NCBI GenBank assembly: GCA_029204225.1
Contig: CM055092.1
Coordinates: forward strand, 17,726,982-17,790,981
Length of the DNA stretch: 64,000 nucleotides
From: Diphasiastrum complanatum
Taxonomy: Eukaryota; Streptophyta; Lycopodiopsida; Lycopodiales; Lycopodiaceae
Direction: 5' to 3'
Shown here: one piece after another, positions 36,415 through 48,203 of the stretch
Layout: each line of letters starts with the position of its first letter
Numbering within the stretch: position 1 is the stretch's first letter
Notes under the pieces: model-generated
Databases searched by the model: none
Seen by the model: the letters and a program-made list of their open reading frames with translations, nothing else
What the model was told of the DNA's origin: nothing
Made by a program: the position numbers and the translations under genes

Positions 36415-37276
36415 TGTTGAAAATTGTCACTTCTCACTTGACATTGGTTCATGTAAATATTGATCAAACATTAGAATATGTTGATGATATGATTTCACAC
36501 GTGTGGAGCATGTTCCCATGTGTGAAAGGATGTACTTTTCATGTTTGTATATATCCAAATTGATTTTGTATCATTCTAGTTAGTGTGAACATGAAATGAC
36601 TAGTTTTTAGTCAAGTTGACTAGTCACCTACAAATTAGCTTTTCCTTGCATGTGCATGAGTAAATGCTCCCACATGGCAAGTGGATGTTCACATGTGTGT
36701 ATAGAGTACTAGAAGATAAGAGTTGACCATTTTCCTTAGATCCTATTTTGTAGGGAATATTCCTATATTCTAGGAGACTAGCTTTTTGGATTTTAGTCAT
36801 ATTCTAGAAGGTCAACTATTGGATAAGGATCAAGGATGGATCAAATGGATAGATATGAGTGATGTGGCACTCTTCACACGTGTGAAGGCCTGCTGGACTG
36901 TACCAGACTCATGGATGTACTTGATCCATAAAAGGATCATCATTTTGCTAAGAAAATTGATGAGACTTTTGCACTCTACACTTTTGTGAGATTTCTAGTC
37001 ATTTGTCTTGTGATTTTTATGCATGATTGCTATCTAGTATCATTGTACTTGTTGTTTCAGGTGCAGGCCGTACAGTGGACAGTACTCCACACGTGTGAAG
37101 CCGCTCTCACTAAAAAATGATGTGTTGATCCATTGCTCTTGCTTAAATCCAAGTGTAGTGAATCTAGATCAAGATCTAATGTGTAGAACTTGATAGATTC
37201 ATTGATTAAGCAACCAATAACTCTCTATGATTGTAAAGTACAATCATTATTGTCCTAAAAACTGTAAAATTTATCA
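36415..37276 (+). repeat. LTR1 (862 bp) of copia unit 1
   Basis: Runs from TGTTGAAAATTGTC to TTTATCA. The primer site TGGTATCAGAGC (37277-37288, 12-base match to initiator tRNA-Met) follows directly. It contains TATATA at about 36549-36554 and CACACGTGTG palindromes at 36496-36505, 36873-36886 (as TTCACACGTGTGAA) and 37088-37097. This is the clean left end of the array. Confidence 0.95.
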
Positions 37277-37872
37277 TGGTATCAGAGCTAAGTAAGAGAG
37301 TGATCATTGAATCATAAATCTTGTAAAGATCATTGGCAAAATTTGTTTTTTGGCCAATACTAGTGAGGGCGAGTTCTTCTAGAGTGATAGCTTGTAATAA
37401 TTTGGATCAAAACGACTTGGAGGCTGTGTATGTACTTTTCACACGTGTGAAACCGTACAGCAACTTTCAATTCAAGTTACTTTGTGTTTTTTGGTCCCAA
37501 AATCACAATACTAGTTCATTTTTGGTGCTTTTTGAAGCATAGTATTGATCTAGATTCATTCTAACTAATGCCTATGACCAAATAGTGTTTTGGATCATTG
37601 AAGCATTTCTTTTTAGAGTCTAAGATCAGATCTAAGAGGCTGATTTGTTCAGATCCTTAGTTGAAGTGAAATCTCTAAGAAAAGTGTAAAGCAATTTTTT
37701 TTTGTGAGAGTGAAAGCTAGAAATTTTTGGTAAGATCTTTGAGTATCATTCAAGCTTGTGTGTTAGTTTGATAGAGACAAGCCTATAGGCATTCTAGTAA
37801 GCTTTAGGCCACTTCATAGATCTTTTAAAATTCAAAAATCTTTGCGATTTTTAAAAGAGCATTCATTCTAAA
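37277..37872 (+). promoter_or_regulatory. Primer site and untranslated leader of unit 1
   Basis: The tRNA-Met primer site is at 37277-37288, followed by a leader of about 584 bp with no real ORF. A perfect 16-bp palindrome, TTTCACACGTGTGAAA, lies at 37437-37452, the same motif as in the LTR. Confidence 0.75.
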
Positions 37873-40800
37873 ATGTCATCCATGGGTGGATATTTGATGG
37901 AACCAAGTGAGAGACTCACTTCCACAAATTATTCCATTTGGAAAGTGAGAATGGAATCACTCCTAGTGATCCATGATCTATATGACATAGTTCAAGGAGT
38001 AGAGGAAGAGCCTCAAACTCCCCAAGAACAAGCCAAATACAAGAAGAGAGCAAGATTAGCTCTACATTGCATAAAGTTAAATGTATGCAATGACCTCTTG
38101 AAAGAGGTGTCTTCTTGTACCTCATCCAAAGAGGCTTGGGATTCATTAAAGAGCATTTATGAATCCAACAATACTTCAAGAATCCTCATGCTAAGAAATC
38201 AAGTTTTCCAAAGCATGAAAGGAAGTGGAGAGAGTGGACAAGAGTATGTTCTTAGGATCAAATCTCTTAACAAGGAGTTAAGTGCAATAGGAGAGAAGAT
38301 CCAAGATCAAGAACTAGTACAAATCATTTTGAATGGTCTAAGTGATGAGTTTACCAACTTAGTCCAATCATTTGCCATTCAAGACTCTCTTCCATCCATT
38401 GAAAAGTTGCACAATGTTCTTGTGGCCGAGGAGAGTAGGCTTCTACACCTCAAGACAAGAATGGATAGCATGTCACTTAATGGAGGAGAGGAGAAAGCTA
38501 ACTTTACATCTAAAGGCAAGAAAAAGCAAAATCCATTCAAGAAAAATCAAGGCAAGGAGGCCGAGATGAAGAATGGAGGATCTACCTCCAAAGGCAAAGT
38601 GAAGAACAAGGCAAAACTAAAGTGTTTCTTTTGTGGAAAGAAAGGACACTTTGCCTCAGAATGCTACTTGAAGAAGAATCAACAAGCCAAAGGAGATCAA
38701 GGGAACATTGCTCAAGAGGAAGAATATGAGGATGGATTCAACACATCCTTAATGGTTGCATCTACACCAACTTCAAGTCAAGACACATGGTGGATAGATA
38801 GTGGGGCTAGTTCCCACATGTCCTTTAACAAGCATTATTTTTCTACTCTTCTATCTTGTAATGACTCTAAGAAGTCAATATACACTGCTAGTGATCAAGC
38901 ATGCAAGATAGATGGCATAGGATCTATACCTCTTTGTTTAGGCACATCTAAAAGGATAGATCTAGATAATGTTTTGTATGTTCCTACCATTTCAAGAAAC
39001 TTGCTTAGTGTAGGACAATTAATGGACAATGGACTAGATGTACATTTCAAGAATGGAGTTTGTTCCATCTTGAAAAATGATAAGTGCATAGCTAGTGGCA
39101 TTAAGCAAGGTAGACTTTTCAAGTTGGATGCTAATGTTGCAAGTGAAAGTGTGAACTTGGCTAGGGAGGAGCTAACTCAAGTGGAGCTTTGGCATAAGAG
39201 ATTAGGCCATCCTAATCTTCAATCTATGGAGTCAATGGCAAGCAAGGAACTAGCTCTCGGCCTACCAAGAGCTTTCAAGAAGTGTGGAAAAATGTGTGAG
39301 GCATGTGGCCTTGCAAAGTCACACAAATCTTCTTACAAGAAATCTTCATCAAGATCTCTCTCTCCCTTGGATCTCATACATTCTGATGTACATAGTTTTT
39401 CACATGCAAGTAATGGAGGTGCCTTGATGTATGTAACTTTTATAGATGATTGTACTAGATTCACATGGATTGAGTTACTATCAAAGAAAAATCTTGTTTA
39501 TGAAGCTTTCATTAAGTTCAAGTCTCTAGTAGAGAAACAACTTAGTACTTCTATCAAAGCACTAAGATGTGATAATGGAGGAGAGTACACCTCCAATAAA
39601 ATGAAAGACTTTTGTGAGATCAATGGTATTAAGTTACAATACACTTGTTCCTACACCCCTCAACAAAATGGGGTGGCCGAGAGGAAAAATAGGAGTCTAT
39701 GTGAGTGTGCAAAGTCCTTGAGGCTTGATGCATCACTTCCCATCTCATTTTGGGGAGAAGCCATAACATGTGCTAATTATTTGTGTAATAGACTTCCTAG
39801 TAGTGCTATAGATGGGATCTCACCTTATCAAGCCTTGTTTGATAAGAAACCCAATGTAAAATATTTTAAGATCTTTGGATGTACTTGTTATGTACACATT
39901 CCTTTGGAGACTAGAAGGAAAGAAGATGCTACCTCCTTCAAAGGAATCTTTGTTGGCTATGGAGAAAATAGCAAGGGATATAGGATATATGATCCTACAT
40001 CCAAGAAAGTAAAGGTAAGCAAGGATGTACTTTTTGATGAGTCACAATTTGCTAAGAGCTTGTCAAATGGATCTAACCCATTGTGCATTGAAGATCTTGA
40101 CAAATCCGAGGAGGATCTTGACAAACCCGAGGAGGATCATGACAAACCCGAGGATGGAGATTTGGATCCAAGTCAAAAGGGGCCAAGAAGATCATCAAGG
40201 AGCAAGGCCGAGCCCTCAAGGCTTACCTATGTGGACAAGGGAAAGCAAAAGGAAGGCTCTACATCTTCTACCTCTTACTCTTTTTTAGCTACATTGATTG
40301 AAGAACCATCATCTTTTGAAGAAGCATGTAAATCTAAAGTTTGGAGAGATGCAATGCAAGTAGAGTATGATGCATTAGAAGAAAATCATACTTGGAATCT
40401 TGTAAATCTTCCAAGAGGAAAGAAACCACTTGCATGTAAGTGGATTTATAGAATTAAGTACAATCAAGATGGATCTATTAGTAAATACAAAGCTAGGCTT
40501 GTTGCTAAGGGATTTCTTCAAATAAAAGGATTGGATTATGAAGAAACATTTGCACCTGTAGCTAAGCTTGTAACTATTAGATTAATCATTTGCATTGCTA
40601 CTTTGTTCAAATGGGATCTCTACCAAATGGATGTGACAAATGCCTTCTTGAATGGCTTCTTAGAAGAGGAAATCTACATGATGCAACCCGAGGGCTTCAT
40701 CAAGATTGGTGAGGAGCAAAAGGTGTGCTACTTAAGGAAGAGCCTATATGGCTTGAAGCAAGCACCTAGAGCTTGGTACTCTAGGTTGCATGATTTTCTC

Positions 40801-41853
40801 TATTCCCTTGGCTTTGTACTAAGTGCTTATGAACCTTCTTTATATTTCAAATGTAATGAAGGAAAGATCATCATTTTGGTTCTTTATGTTGATGACATCA
40901 TTATGACAGGAAATGATGATGATGGCATAGGCAAAGTAAAAGTTGACTTATCTAGTGAGTTCAAGATGGTAGATCTAGGCTTCCTAAAGTTTATACTTGG
41001 GATAGAAGTGTCTAGAAGTAGCAATTGTACTTTCATAAGTCAATCTAAGTATGCTACTTCCATTCTTGAAAGATTTGGTATGAAAGATTGTAAGGGGATT
41101 GACACCCCTATGGAGCATGTTGTGAAAGCAACTAATGAAGGTGATGAAGCATCCTTTGAGGACATCACTCTCTTTAGGAAGCTTATAGGCTCTCTAATCT
41201 ATTTAACCATCACTAGACCTGACTTAAGTTTTTGTGTAAGCAAGTTGAGTCAAAGTATGCAAGCTCCTTTAATTCATCATTGGAAAAGTGCCAAGAGAGT
41301 ACTTAGATATGTTTCTAGTACTAGATTTTTTGGTATACTTTATGAAGGATCTAACTTGCACTTGAGAGCCTACTCGGATTCAGATTTTGCAGGTGACAAG
41401 ATGGATAGGAAGTCCATTAGTGCATTTGCAACATTTCTTTGTGGAGGAGTGATATCTTGGCTTTCCAAAAAGCAAGATACAATCTCACTATCTTCTTGTG
41501 AAGCCGAGTACAAGGCATTGACTTCAACAACCAAAGAGCTCTTATGGCTAAGAAGACTCTTGATGGAACTACATGTGCTAGAGGCCGAGGAGATCCCTTA
41601 CATATTTTGTGACAATCAAGCTTCTCAACAAATTGCTTCAAATCCTATCTTCCATGCTAGAACAAAGCATATTGAGATAGCTCACCACTTTGTGAGGGAG
41701 AAGGTACAATCCAAGGAAGTGCAACTACATCATGTACCATCATCCGAATGCATAGCTGATATCTTAACCAAACCATTGTCCAAAGATCCATTTTTTAAGT
41801 TAAGATATGCTCTTGGAATTGTAGATAGATGTACACTAGATTTGCCAAGTTAG
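37873..41853 (+). CDS. Intact copia Gag-Pol polyprotein (unit 1)
   Basis: 1326 residues in one frame. Gag (UBN2-like) covers about 1-240, with zinc knuckle CFFCGKKGHFASEC (251-264, CX2CX4HX4C). Protease has WWIDSGASSHM with Asp309. The integrase zinc region has His441 and Cys475/Cys478. The integrase core has D505, D567 and E603, exact DD35E spacing. RT has YVDD at 1005-1008. RNase H has D1169 (YSDSDFAGD), E1210/E1212 (SSCEAEY) and D1247 (FCDNQAS), and the end carries ADILTKPL. No residue expected to be catalytic is missing. With near-identical LTRs, a 12-base primer site and a purine tract directly after the stop (41852-41866, AGAAGTGAGGAGGAG), this unit has every landmark of an autonomous copia. 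Activity itself cannot be judged from sequence. Confidence 0.95.
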   Translation: MSSMGGYLMEPSERLTSTNYSIWKVRMESLLVIHDLYDIVQGVEEEPQTPQEQAKYKKRARLALHCIKLNVCNDLLKEVSSCTSSKEAWDSLKSIYESNNTSRILMLRNQVFQSMKGSGESGQEYVLRIKSLNKELSAIGEKIQDQELVQIILNGLSDEFTNLVQSFAIQDSLPSIEKLHNVLVAEESRLLHLKTRMDSMSLNGGEEKANFTSKGKKKQNPFKKNQGKEAEMKNGGSTSKGKVKNKAKLKCFFCGKKGHFASECYLKKNQQAKGDQGNIAQEEEYEDGFNTSLMVASTPTSSQDTWWIDSGASSHMSFNKHYFSTLLSCNDSKKSIYTASDQACKIDGIGSIPLCLGTSKRIDLDNVLYVPTISRNLLSVGQLMDNGLDVHFKNGVCSILKNDKCIASGIKQGRLFKLDANVASESVNLAREELTQVELWHKRLGHPNLQSMESMASKELALGLPRAFKKCGKMCEACGLAKSHKSSYKKSSSRSLSPLDLIHSDVHSFSHASNGGALMYVTFIDDCTRFTWIELLSKKNLVYEAFIKFKSLVEKQLSTSIKALRCDNGGEYTSNKMKDFCEINGIKLQYTCSYTPQQNGVAERKNRSLCECAKSLRLDASLPISFWGEAITCANYLCNRLPSSAIDGISPYQALFDKKPNVKYFKIFGCTCYVHIPLETRRKEDATSFKGIFVGYGENSKGYRIYDPTSKKVKVSKDVLFDESQFAKSLSNGSNPLCIEDLDKSEEDLDKPEEDHDKPEDGDLDPSQKGPRRSSRSKAEPSRLTYVDKGKQKEGSTSSTSYSFLATLIEEPSSFEEACKSKVWRDAMQVEYDALEENHTWNLVNLPRGKKPLACKWIYRIKYNQDGSISKYKARLVAKGFLQIKGLDYEETFAPVAKLVTIRLIICIATLFKWDLYQMDVTNAFLNGFLEEEIYMMQPEGFIKIGEEQKVCYLRKSLYGLKQAPRAWYSRLHDFLYSLGFVLSAYEPSLYFKCNEGKIIILVLYVDDIIMTGNDDDGIGKVKVDLSSEFKMVDLGFLKFILGIEVSRSSNCTFISQSKYATSILERFGMKDCKGIDTPMEHVVKATNEGDEASFEDITLFRKLIGSLIYLTITRPDLSFCVSKLSQSMQAPLIHHWKSAKRVLRYVSSTRFFGILYEGSNLHLRAYSDSDFAGDKMDRKSISAFATFLCGGVISWLSKKQDTISLSSCEAEYKALTSTTKELLWLRRLLMELHVLEAEEIPYIFCDNQASQQIASNPIFHARTKHIEIAHHFVREKVQSKEVQLHHVPSSECIADILTKPLSKDPFFKLRYALGIVDRCTLDLPS

Positions 41854-41866
41854 AAGTGAGGAGGAG

Positions 41867-42728
41867 TGTTGAAAATTGTCACTTCTCACTTGACATTGGT
41901 TCATGTAAATATTGATCAAACATTAGAATATGTTGATGATATGATTTCACACGTGTGGAGCATGTTCCCATGTGTGAAAGGATGTACTTTTCATGTTTGT
42001 ATATATCCAAATTGATTTTGTATCATTCTAGTTAGTGTGAACATGAAATGACTAGTTTTTAGTCAAGTTGACTAGTCACCTACAAATTAGCTTTTCCTTG
42101 CATGTGCATGAGTAAATGCTCCCACATGGCAAGTGGATGTTCACATGTGTGTATAGAGTACTAGAAGATAAGAGTTGACCATTTTCCTTAGATCCTATTT
42201 TGTAGGGAATATTCCTATATTCTAGGAGACTAGCTTTTTGGATTTTAGTCATATTCTAGAAGGTCAACTATTGGATAAGGATCAAGGATGGATCAAATGG
42301 ATAGATATGAGTGATGTGGCACTCTTCACACGTGTGAAGGCCTGCTGGACTGTACCAGACTCATGGATGTACTTGATCCATAAAAGGATCATCATTTTGC
42401 TAAGAAAATTGATGAGACTTTTGCACTCTACACTTTTGTGAGATTTCTAGTCATTTGTCTTGTGATTTTTATGCATGATTGCTATCTAGTATCATTGTAC
42501 TTGTTGTTTCAGGTTCAGGCCGTACAGTGGACAGTACTCCACACGTGTGAAGCCGCTCTCACTAAAAAATGATGTGTTGATCCATTGCTCTTGCTTAAAT
42601 CCAAGTGTAGTGAATCTAGATCAAGATCTAATGTGTAGAACTTGATAGATTCATTGATTAAGCAACCAATAACTCTCTATGATTGTAAAGTACAATCATT
42701 ATTGTCCTAAAAACTGTAAAATTTATCA
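41867..42728 (+). repeat. LTR2 (862 bp), shared by units 1 and 2
   Basis: It matches LTR1 except for a private T at the CAGGTTCAGG site (G elsewhere). It is preceded by the unit 1 purine tract and followed by the unit 2 primer site (42729-42740), so it is at once the 3' LTR of one unit and the 5' LTR of the next. Confidence 0.95.
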
Positions 42729-43324
42729 TGGTATCAGAGCTAAGTAAGAGAGTGATCATTGAATCATAAATCTTGTAAAGATCATTGGCAAAATTTGTTT
42801 TTTGGCCAATACTAGTGAGGGCGAGTTCTTCTAGAGTGATAGCTTGTAATAATTTGGATCAAAACGACTTGGAGGCTGTGTATGTACTTTTCACACGTGT
42901 GAAACCGTACAGCAACTTTCAATTCAAGTTACTTTGTGTTTTTTGGTCCCAAAATCACAATACTAGTTCATTTTTGGTGCTTTTTGAAGCATAGTATTGA
43001 TCTAGATTCATTCTAACTAATGCCTATGACCAAATAGTGTTTTGGATCATTGAAGCATTTCTTTTTAGAGTCTAAGATCAGATCTAAGAGGCTGATTTGT
43101 TCAGATCCTTAGTTGAAGTGAAATCTCTAAGAAAAGTGTAAAGCAATTTTTTTTTGTGAGAGTGAAAGCTAGAAATTTTTGGTAAGATCTTTGAGTATCA
43201 TTCAAGCTTGTGTGTTAGTTTGATAGAGACAAGCCTATAGGCATTCTAGTAAGCTTTAGGCCACTTCATAGATCTTTTAAAATTCAAAAATCTTTGCGAT
43301 TTTTAAAAGAGCATTCATTCTAAA

Positions 43325-46300
43325 ATGTCATCCATGGGTGGATATTTGATGGAACCAAGTGAGAGACTCACTTCCACAAATTATTCCATTTGGAAAGTGA
43401 GAATGGAATCACTCCTAGTGATCCATGATCTATATGACATAGTTCAAGGAGTAGAGGAAGAGCCTCAAACTCCCCAAGAACAAGCCAAATACAAGAAGAG
43501 AGCAAGATTAGCTCTACATTGCATAAAGTTAAATGTATGCAATGACCTCTTGAAAGAGGTGTCTTCTTGTACCTCATCCAAAGAGGCTTGGGATTCATTA
43601 AAGAGCATTTATGAATCCAACAATACTTCAAGAATCCTCATGCTAAGAAATCAAGTTTTCCAAAGCATGAAAGGAAGTGGAGAGAGTGGACAAGAGTATG
43701 TTCTTAGGATCAAATCTCTTAACAAGGAGTTAAGTGCAATAGGAGAGAAGATCCAAGATCAAGAACTAGTACAAATCATTTTGAATGGTCTAAGTGATGA
43801 GTTTACCAACTTAGTCCAATCATTTGCCATTCAAGACTCTCTTCCATCCATTGAAAAGTTGCACAATGTTCTTGTGGCCGAGGAGAGTAGGCTTCTACAC
43901 CTCAAGACAAGAATGGATAGCATGTCACTTAATGGAGGAGAGGAGAAAGCTAACTTTACATCTAAAGGCAAGAAAAAGCAAAATCCATTCAAGAAAAATC
44001 AAGGCAAGGAGGCCGAGATGAAGAATGGAGGATCTACCTCCAAAGGCAAAGTGAAGAACAAGGCAAAACTAAAGTGTTTCTTTTGTGGAAAGAAAGGACA
44101 CTTTGCCTCAGAATGCTACTTGAAGAAGAATCAACAAGCCAAAGGAGATCAAGGGAACATTGCTCAAGAGGAAGAATATGAGGATGGATTCAACACATCC
44201 TTAATGGTTGCATCTACACCAACTTCAAGTCAAGACACATGGTGGATAGATAGTGGGGCTAGTTCCCACATGTCCTTTAACAAGCATTATTTTTCTACTC
44301 TTCTATCTTGTAATGACTCTAAGAAGTCAATATACACTGCTAGTGATCAAGCATGCAAGATAGATGGCATAGGATCTATACCTCTTTGTTTAGGCACATC
44401 TAAAAGGATAGATCTAGATAATGTTTTGTATGTTCCTACCATTTCAAGAAACTTGCTTAGTGTAGGACAATTAATGGACAATGGACTAGATGTACATTTC
44501 AAGAATGGAGTTTGTTCCATCTTGAAAAATGATAAGTGCATAGCTAGTGGCATTAAGCAAGGTAGACTTTTCAAGTTGGATGCTAATGTTGCAAGTGAAA
44601 GTGTGAACTTGGCTAGGGAGGAGCTAACTCAAGTGGAGCTTTGGCATAAGAGATTAGGCCATCCTAATCTTCAATCTATGGAGTCAATGGCAAGCAAGGA
44701 ACTAGCTCTCGGCCTACCAAGAGCTTTCAAGAAGTGTGGAAAAATGTGTGAGGCATGTGGCCTTGCAAAGTCACACAAATCTTCTTACAAGAAATCTTCA
44801 TCAAGATCTCTCTCTCCCTTGGATCTCATACATTCTGATGTACATAGTTTTTCACATGCAAGTAATGGAGGTGCCTTGATGTATGTAACTTTTATAGATG
44901 ATTGTACTAGATTCACATGGATTGAGTTACTATCAAAGAAAAATCTTGTTTATGAAGCTTTCATTAAGTTCAAGTCTCTAGTAGAGAAACAACTTAGTAC
45001 TTCTATCAAAGCACTAAGATGTGATAATGGAGGAGAGTACACCTCCAATAAAATGAAAGACTTTTGTGAGATCAATGGTATTAAGTTACAATACACTTGT
45101 TCCTACACCCCTCAACAAAATGGGGTGGCCGAGAGGAAAAATAGGAGTCTATGTGAGTGTGCAAAGTCCTTGAGGCTTGATGCATCACTTCCCATCTCAT
45201 TTTGGGGAGAAGCCATAACATGTGCTAATTATTTGTGTAATAGACTTCCTAGTAGTGCTATAGATGGGATCTCACCTTATCAAGCCTTGTTTGATAAGAA
45301 ACCCAATGTAAAATATTTTAAGATCTTTGGATGTACTTGTTATGTACACATTCCTTTGGAGACTAGAAGGAAAGAAGATGCTACCTCCTTCAAAGGAATC
45401 TTTGTTGGCTATGGAGAAAATAGCAAGGGATATAGGATATATGATCCTACATCCAAGAAAGTAAAGGTAAGCAAGGATGTACTTTTTGATGAGTCACAAT
45501 TTGCTAAGAGCTTGTCAAATGGATCTAACCCATTGTGCATTGAAGATCTTGACAAATCCGAGGAGGATCTTGACAAACCCGAGGAGGATCATGACAAACC
45601 CGAGGATGGAGATTTGGATCCAAGTCAAAAGGGGCCAAGAAGATCATCAAGGAGCAAGGCCGAGCCCTCAAGGCTTACCTATGTGGACAAGGGAAAGCAA
45701 AAGGAAGGCTCTACATCTTCTACCTCTTACTCTTTTTTAGCTACATTGATTGAAGAACCATCATCTTTTGAAGAAGCATGTAAATCTAAAGTTTGGAGAG
45801 ATGCAATGCAAGTAGAGTATGATGCATTAGAAGAAAATCATACTTGGAATCTTGTAAATCTTCCAAGAGGAAAGAAACCACTTGCATGTAAGTGGATTTA
45901 TAGAATTAAGTACAATCAAGATGGATCTATTAGTAAATACAAAGCTAGGCTTGTTGCTAAGGGATTTCTTCAAATAAAAGGATTGGATTATGAAGAAACA
46001 TTTGCACCTGTAGCTAAGCTTGTAACTATTAGATTAATCATTTGCATTGCTACTTTGTTCAAATGGGATCTCTACCAAATGGATGTGACAAATGCCTTCT
46101 TGAATGGCTTCTTAGAAGAGGAAATCTACATGATGCAACCCGAGGGCTTCATCAAGATTGGTGAGGAGCAAAAGGTGTGCTACTTAAGGAAGAGCCTATA
46201 TGGCTTGAAGCAAGCACCTAGAGCTTGGTACTCTAGGTTGCATGATTTTCTCTATTCCCTTGGCTTTGTACTAAGTGCTTATGAACCTTCTTTATATTTC

Positions 46301-47306
46301 AAATGTAATGAAGGAAAGATCATCATTTTGGTTCTTTATGTTGATGACATCATTATGACAGGAAATGATGATGATGGCATAGGCAAAGTAAAAGTTGACT
46401 TATCTAGTGAGTTCAAGATGGTAGATCTAGGCTTCCTAAAGTTTATACTTGGGATAGAAGTGTCTAGAAGTAGCAATTGTACTTTCATAAGTCAATCTAA
46501 GTATGCTACTTCCATTCTTGAAAGATTTGGTATGAAAGATTGTAAGGGGATTGACACCCCTATGGAGCATGTTGTGAAAGCAACTAATGAAGGTGATGAA
46601 GCATCCTTTGAGGACATCACTCTCTTTAGGAAGCTTATAGGCTCTCTAATCTATTTAACCATCACTAGACCTGACTTAAGTTTTTGTGTAAGCAAGTTGA
46701 GTCAAAGTATGCAAGCTCCTTTAATTCATCATTGGAAAAGTGCCAAGAGAGTACTTAGATATGTTTCTAGTACTAGATTTTTTTGGTATACTTTATGAAG
46801 GATCTAACTTGCACTTGAGAGCCTACTCGGATTCAGATTTTGCAGGTGACAAGATGGATAGGAAGTCCATTAGTGCATTTGCAACATTTCTTTGTGGAGG
46901 AGTGATATCTTGGCTTTCCAAAAAGCAAGATACAATCTCACTATCTTCTTGTGAAGCCGAGTACAAGGCATTGACTTCAACAACCAAAGAGCTCTTATGG
47001 CTAAGAAGACTCTTGATGGAACTACATGTGCTAGAGGCCGAGGAGATCCCTTACATATTTTGTGACAATCAAGCTTCTCAACAAATTGCTTCAAATCCTA
47101 TCTTCCATGCTAGAACAAAGCATATTGAGATAGCTCACCACTTTGTGAGGGAGAAGGTACAATCCAAGGAAGTGCAACTACATCATGTACCATCATCCGA
47201 ATGCATAGCTGATATCTTAACCAAACCATTGTCCAAAGATCCATTTTTTAAGTTAAGATATGCTCTTGGAATTGTAGATAGATGTACACTAGATTTGCCA
47301 AGTTAG
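43325..47306 (+). pseudogene. Copia Gag-Pol of unit 2, one frameshift
   Basis: Same protein as unit 1 up to the RNase H domain. There one extra T in a T-run near 46780-46787 (seven instead of six) shifts the frame after SSTRFF, ending that frame at 46798. The rest continues in the next frame (from within 46740-47306). All other domains are as in unit 1. The same extra T is present in INT3 on the minus arm. RNase H would be lost unless the frame is recoded. Confidence 0.95.
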
Positions 47307-47319
47307 AAGTGAGGAGGAG

Positions 47320-48181
47320 TGTTGAAAATTGTCACTTCTCACTTGACATTGGTTCATGTAAATATTGATCAAACATTAGAATATGTTGATGATATGATTT
47401 CACACGTGTGGAGCATGTTCCCATGTGTGAAAGGATGTACTTTTCATGTTTGTATATATCCAAATTGATTTTGTATCATTCTAGTTAGTGTGAACATGAA
47501 ATGACTAGTTTTTAGTCAAGTTGACTAGTCACCTACAAATTAGCTTTTCCTTGCATGTGCATGAGTAAATGCTCCCACATGGCAAGTGGATGTTCACATG
47601 TGTGTATAGAGTACTAGAAGATAAGAGTTGACCATTTTCCTTAGATCCTATTTTGTAGGGAATATTCCTATATTCTAGGAGACTAGCTTTTTGGATTTTA
47701 GTCATATTCTAGAAGGTCAACTATTGGATAAGGATCAAGGATGGATCAAATGGATAGATATGAGTGATGTGGCACTCTTCACACGTGTGAAGGCCTGTTG
47801 GACTGTACCAGACTCATGGATGTACTTGATCCATAAAAGGATCATCATTTTGCTAAGAAAATTGATGAGACTTTTGCACTCTACACTTTTGTGAGATTTC
47901 TAGTCATTCGTCTTGTGATTTTTATGCATGATTGCTATCTAGTATCATTGTACTTGTTGTTTCAGGTGCAGGCCGTACAGTGGACAGTACTCCACACGTG
48001 TGAAGCCGCTCTCACTAAAAAATGATGTGTTGATCCATTGCTCTTGCTTAAATCCAAGTGTAGTGAATCTAGATCAAGATCTAATGTGTAGAACTTGATA
48101 GATTCATTGATTAAGCAACCAATAACTCTCTATGATTGTAAAGTACAATCATTATTGTCCTAAAAACTGTAAAATTTATCA
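47320..48181 (+). repeat. LTR3 (862 bp), innermost plus-strand LTR
   Basis: Private T in GGCCTGTTGG. It shares the variant CATTCGTC with LTR4 only (CATTTGTC in the others). It is followed by the head-to-head primer-site palindrome instead of an internal region. Confidence 0.95.
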
Positions 48182-48203
48182 TGGTATCAGAGCTCTGATA
48201 CCA
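48182..48203. repeat. 22-bp perfect palindrome: two primer sites head to head
   Basis: TGGTATCAGAG meets its exact reverse complement at 48192/48193. It is the centre of the giant inverted repeat. The plus-strand primer site and the minus-strand primer site overlap through a self-complementary AGCT (48191-48194). Confidence 0.97.

Noticed and set aside
36786-36989. 67-codon ORF (MDFSHILEG...) present in every LTR of the copia array
   Set aside because: It lies wholly inside the LTR and its conservation only reflects the near-identity of the LTR copies. There is no motif or independent evidence of coding.
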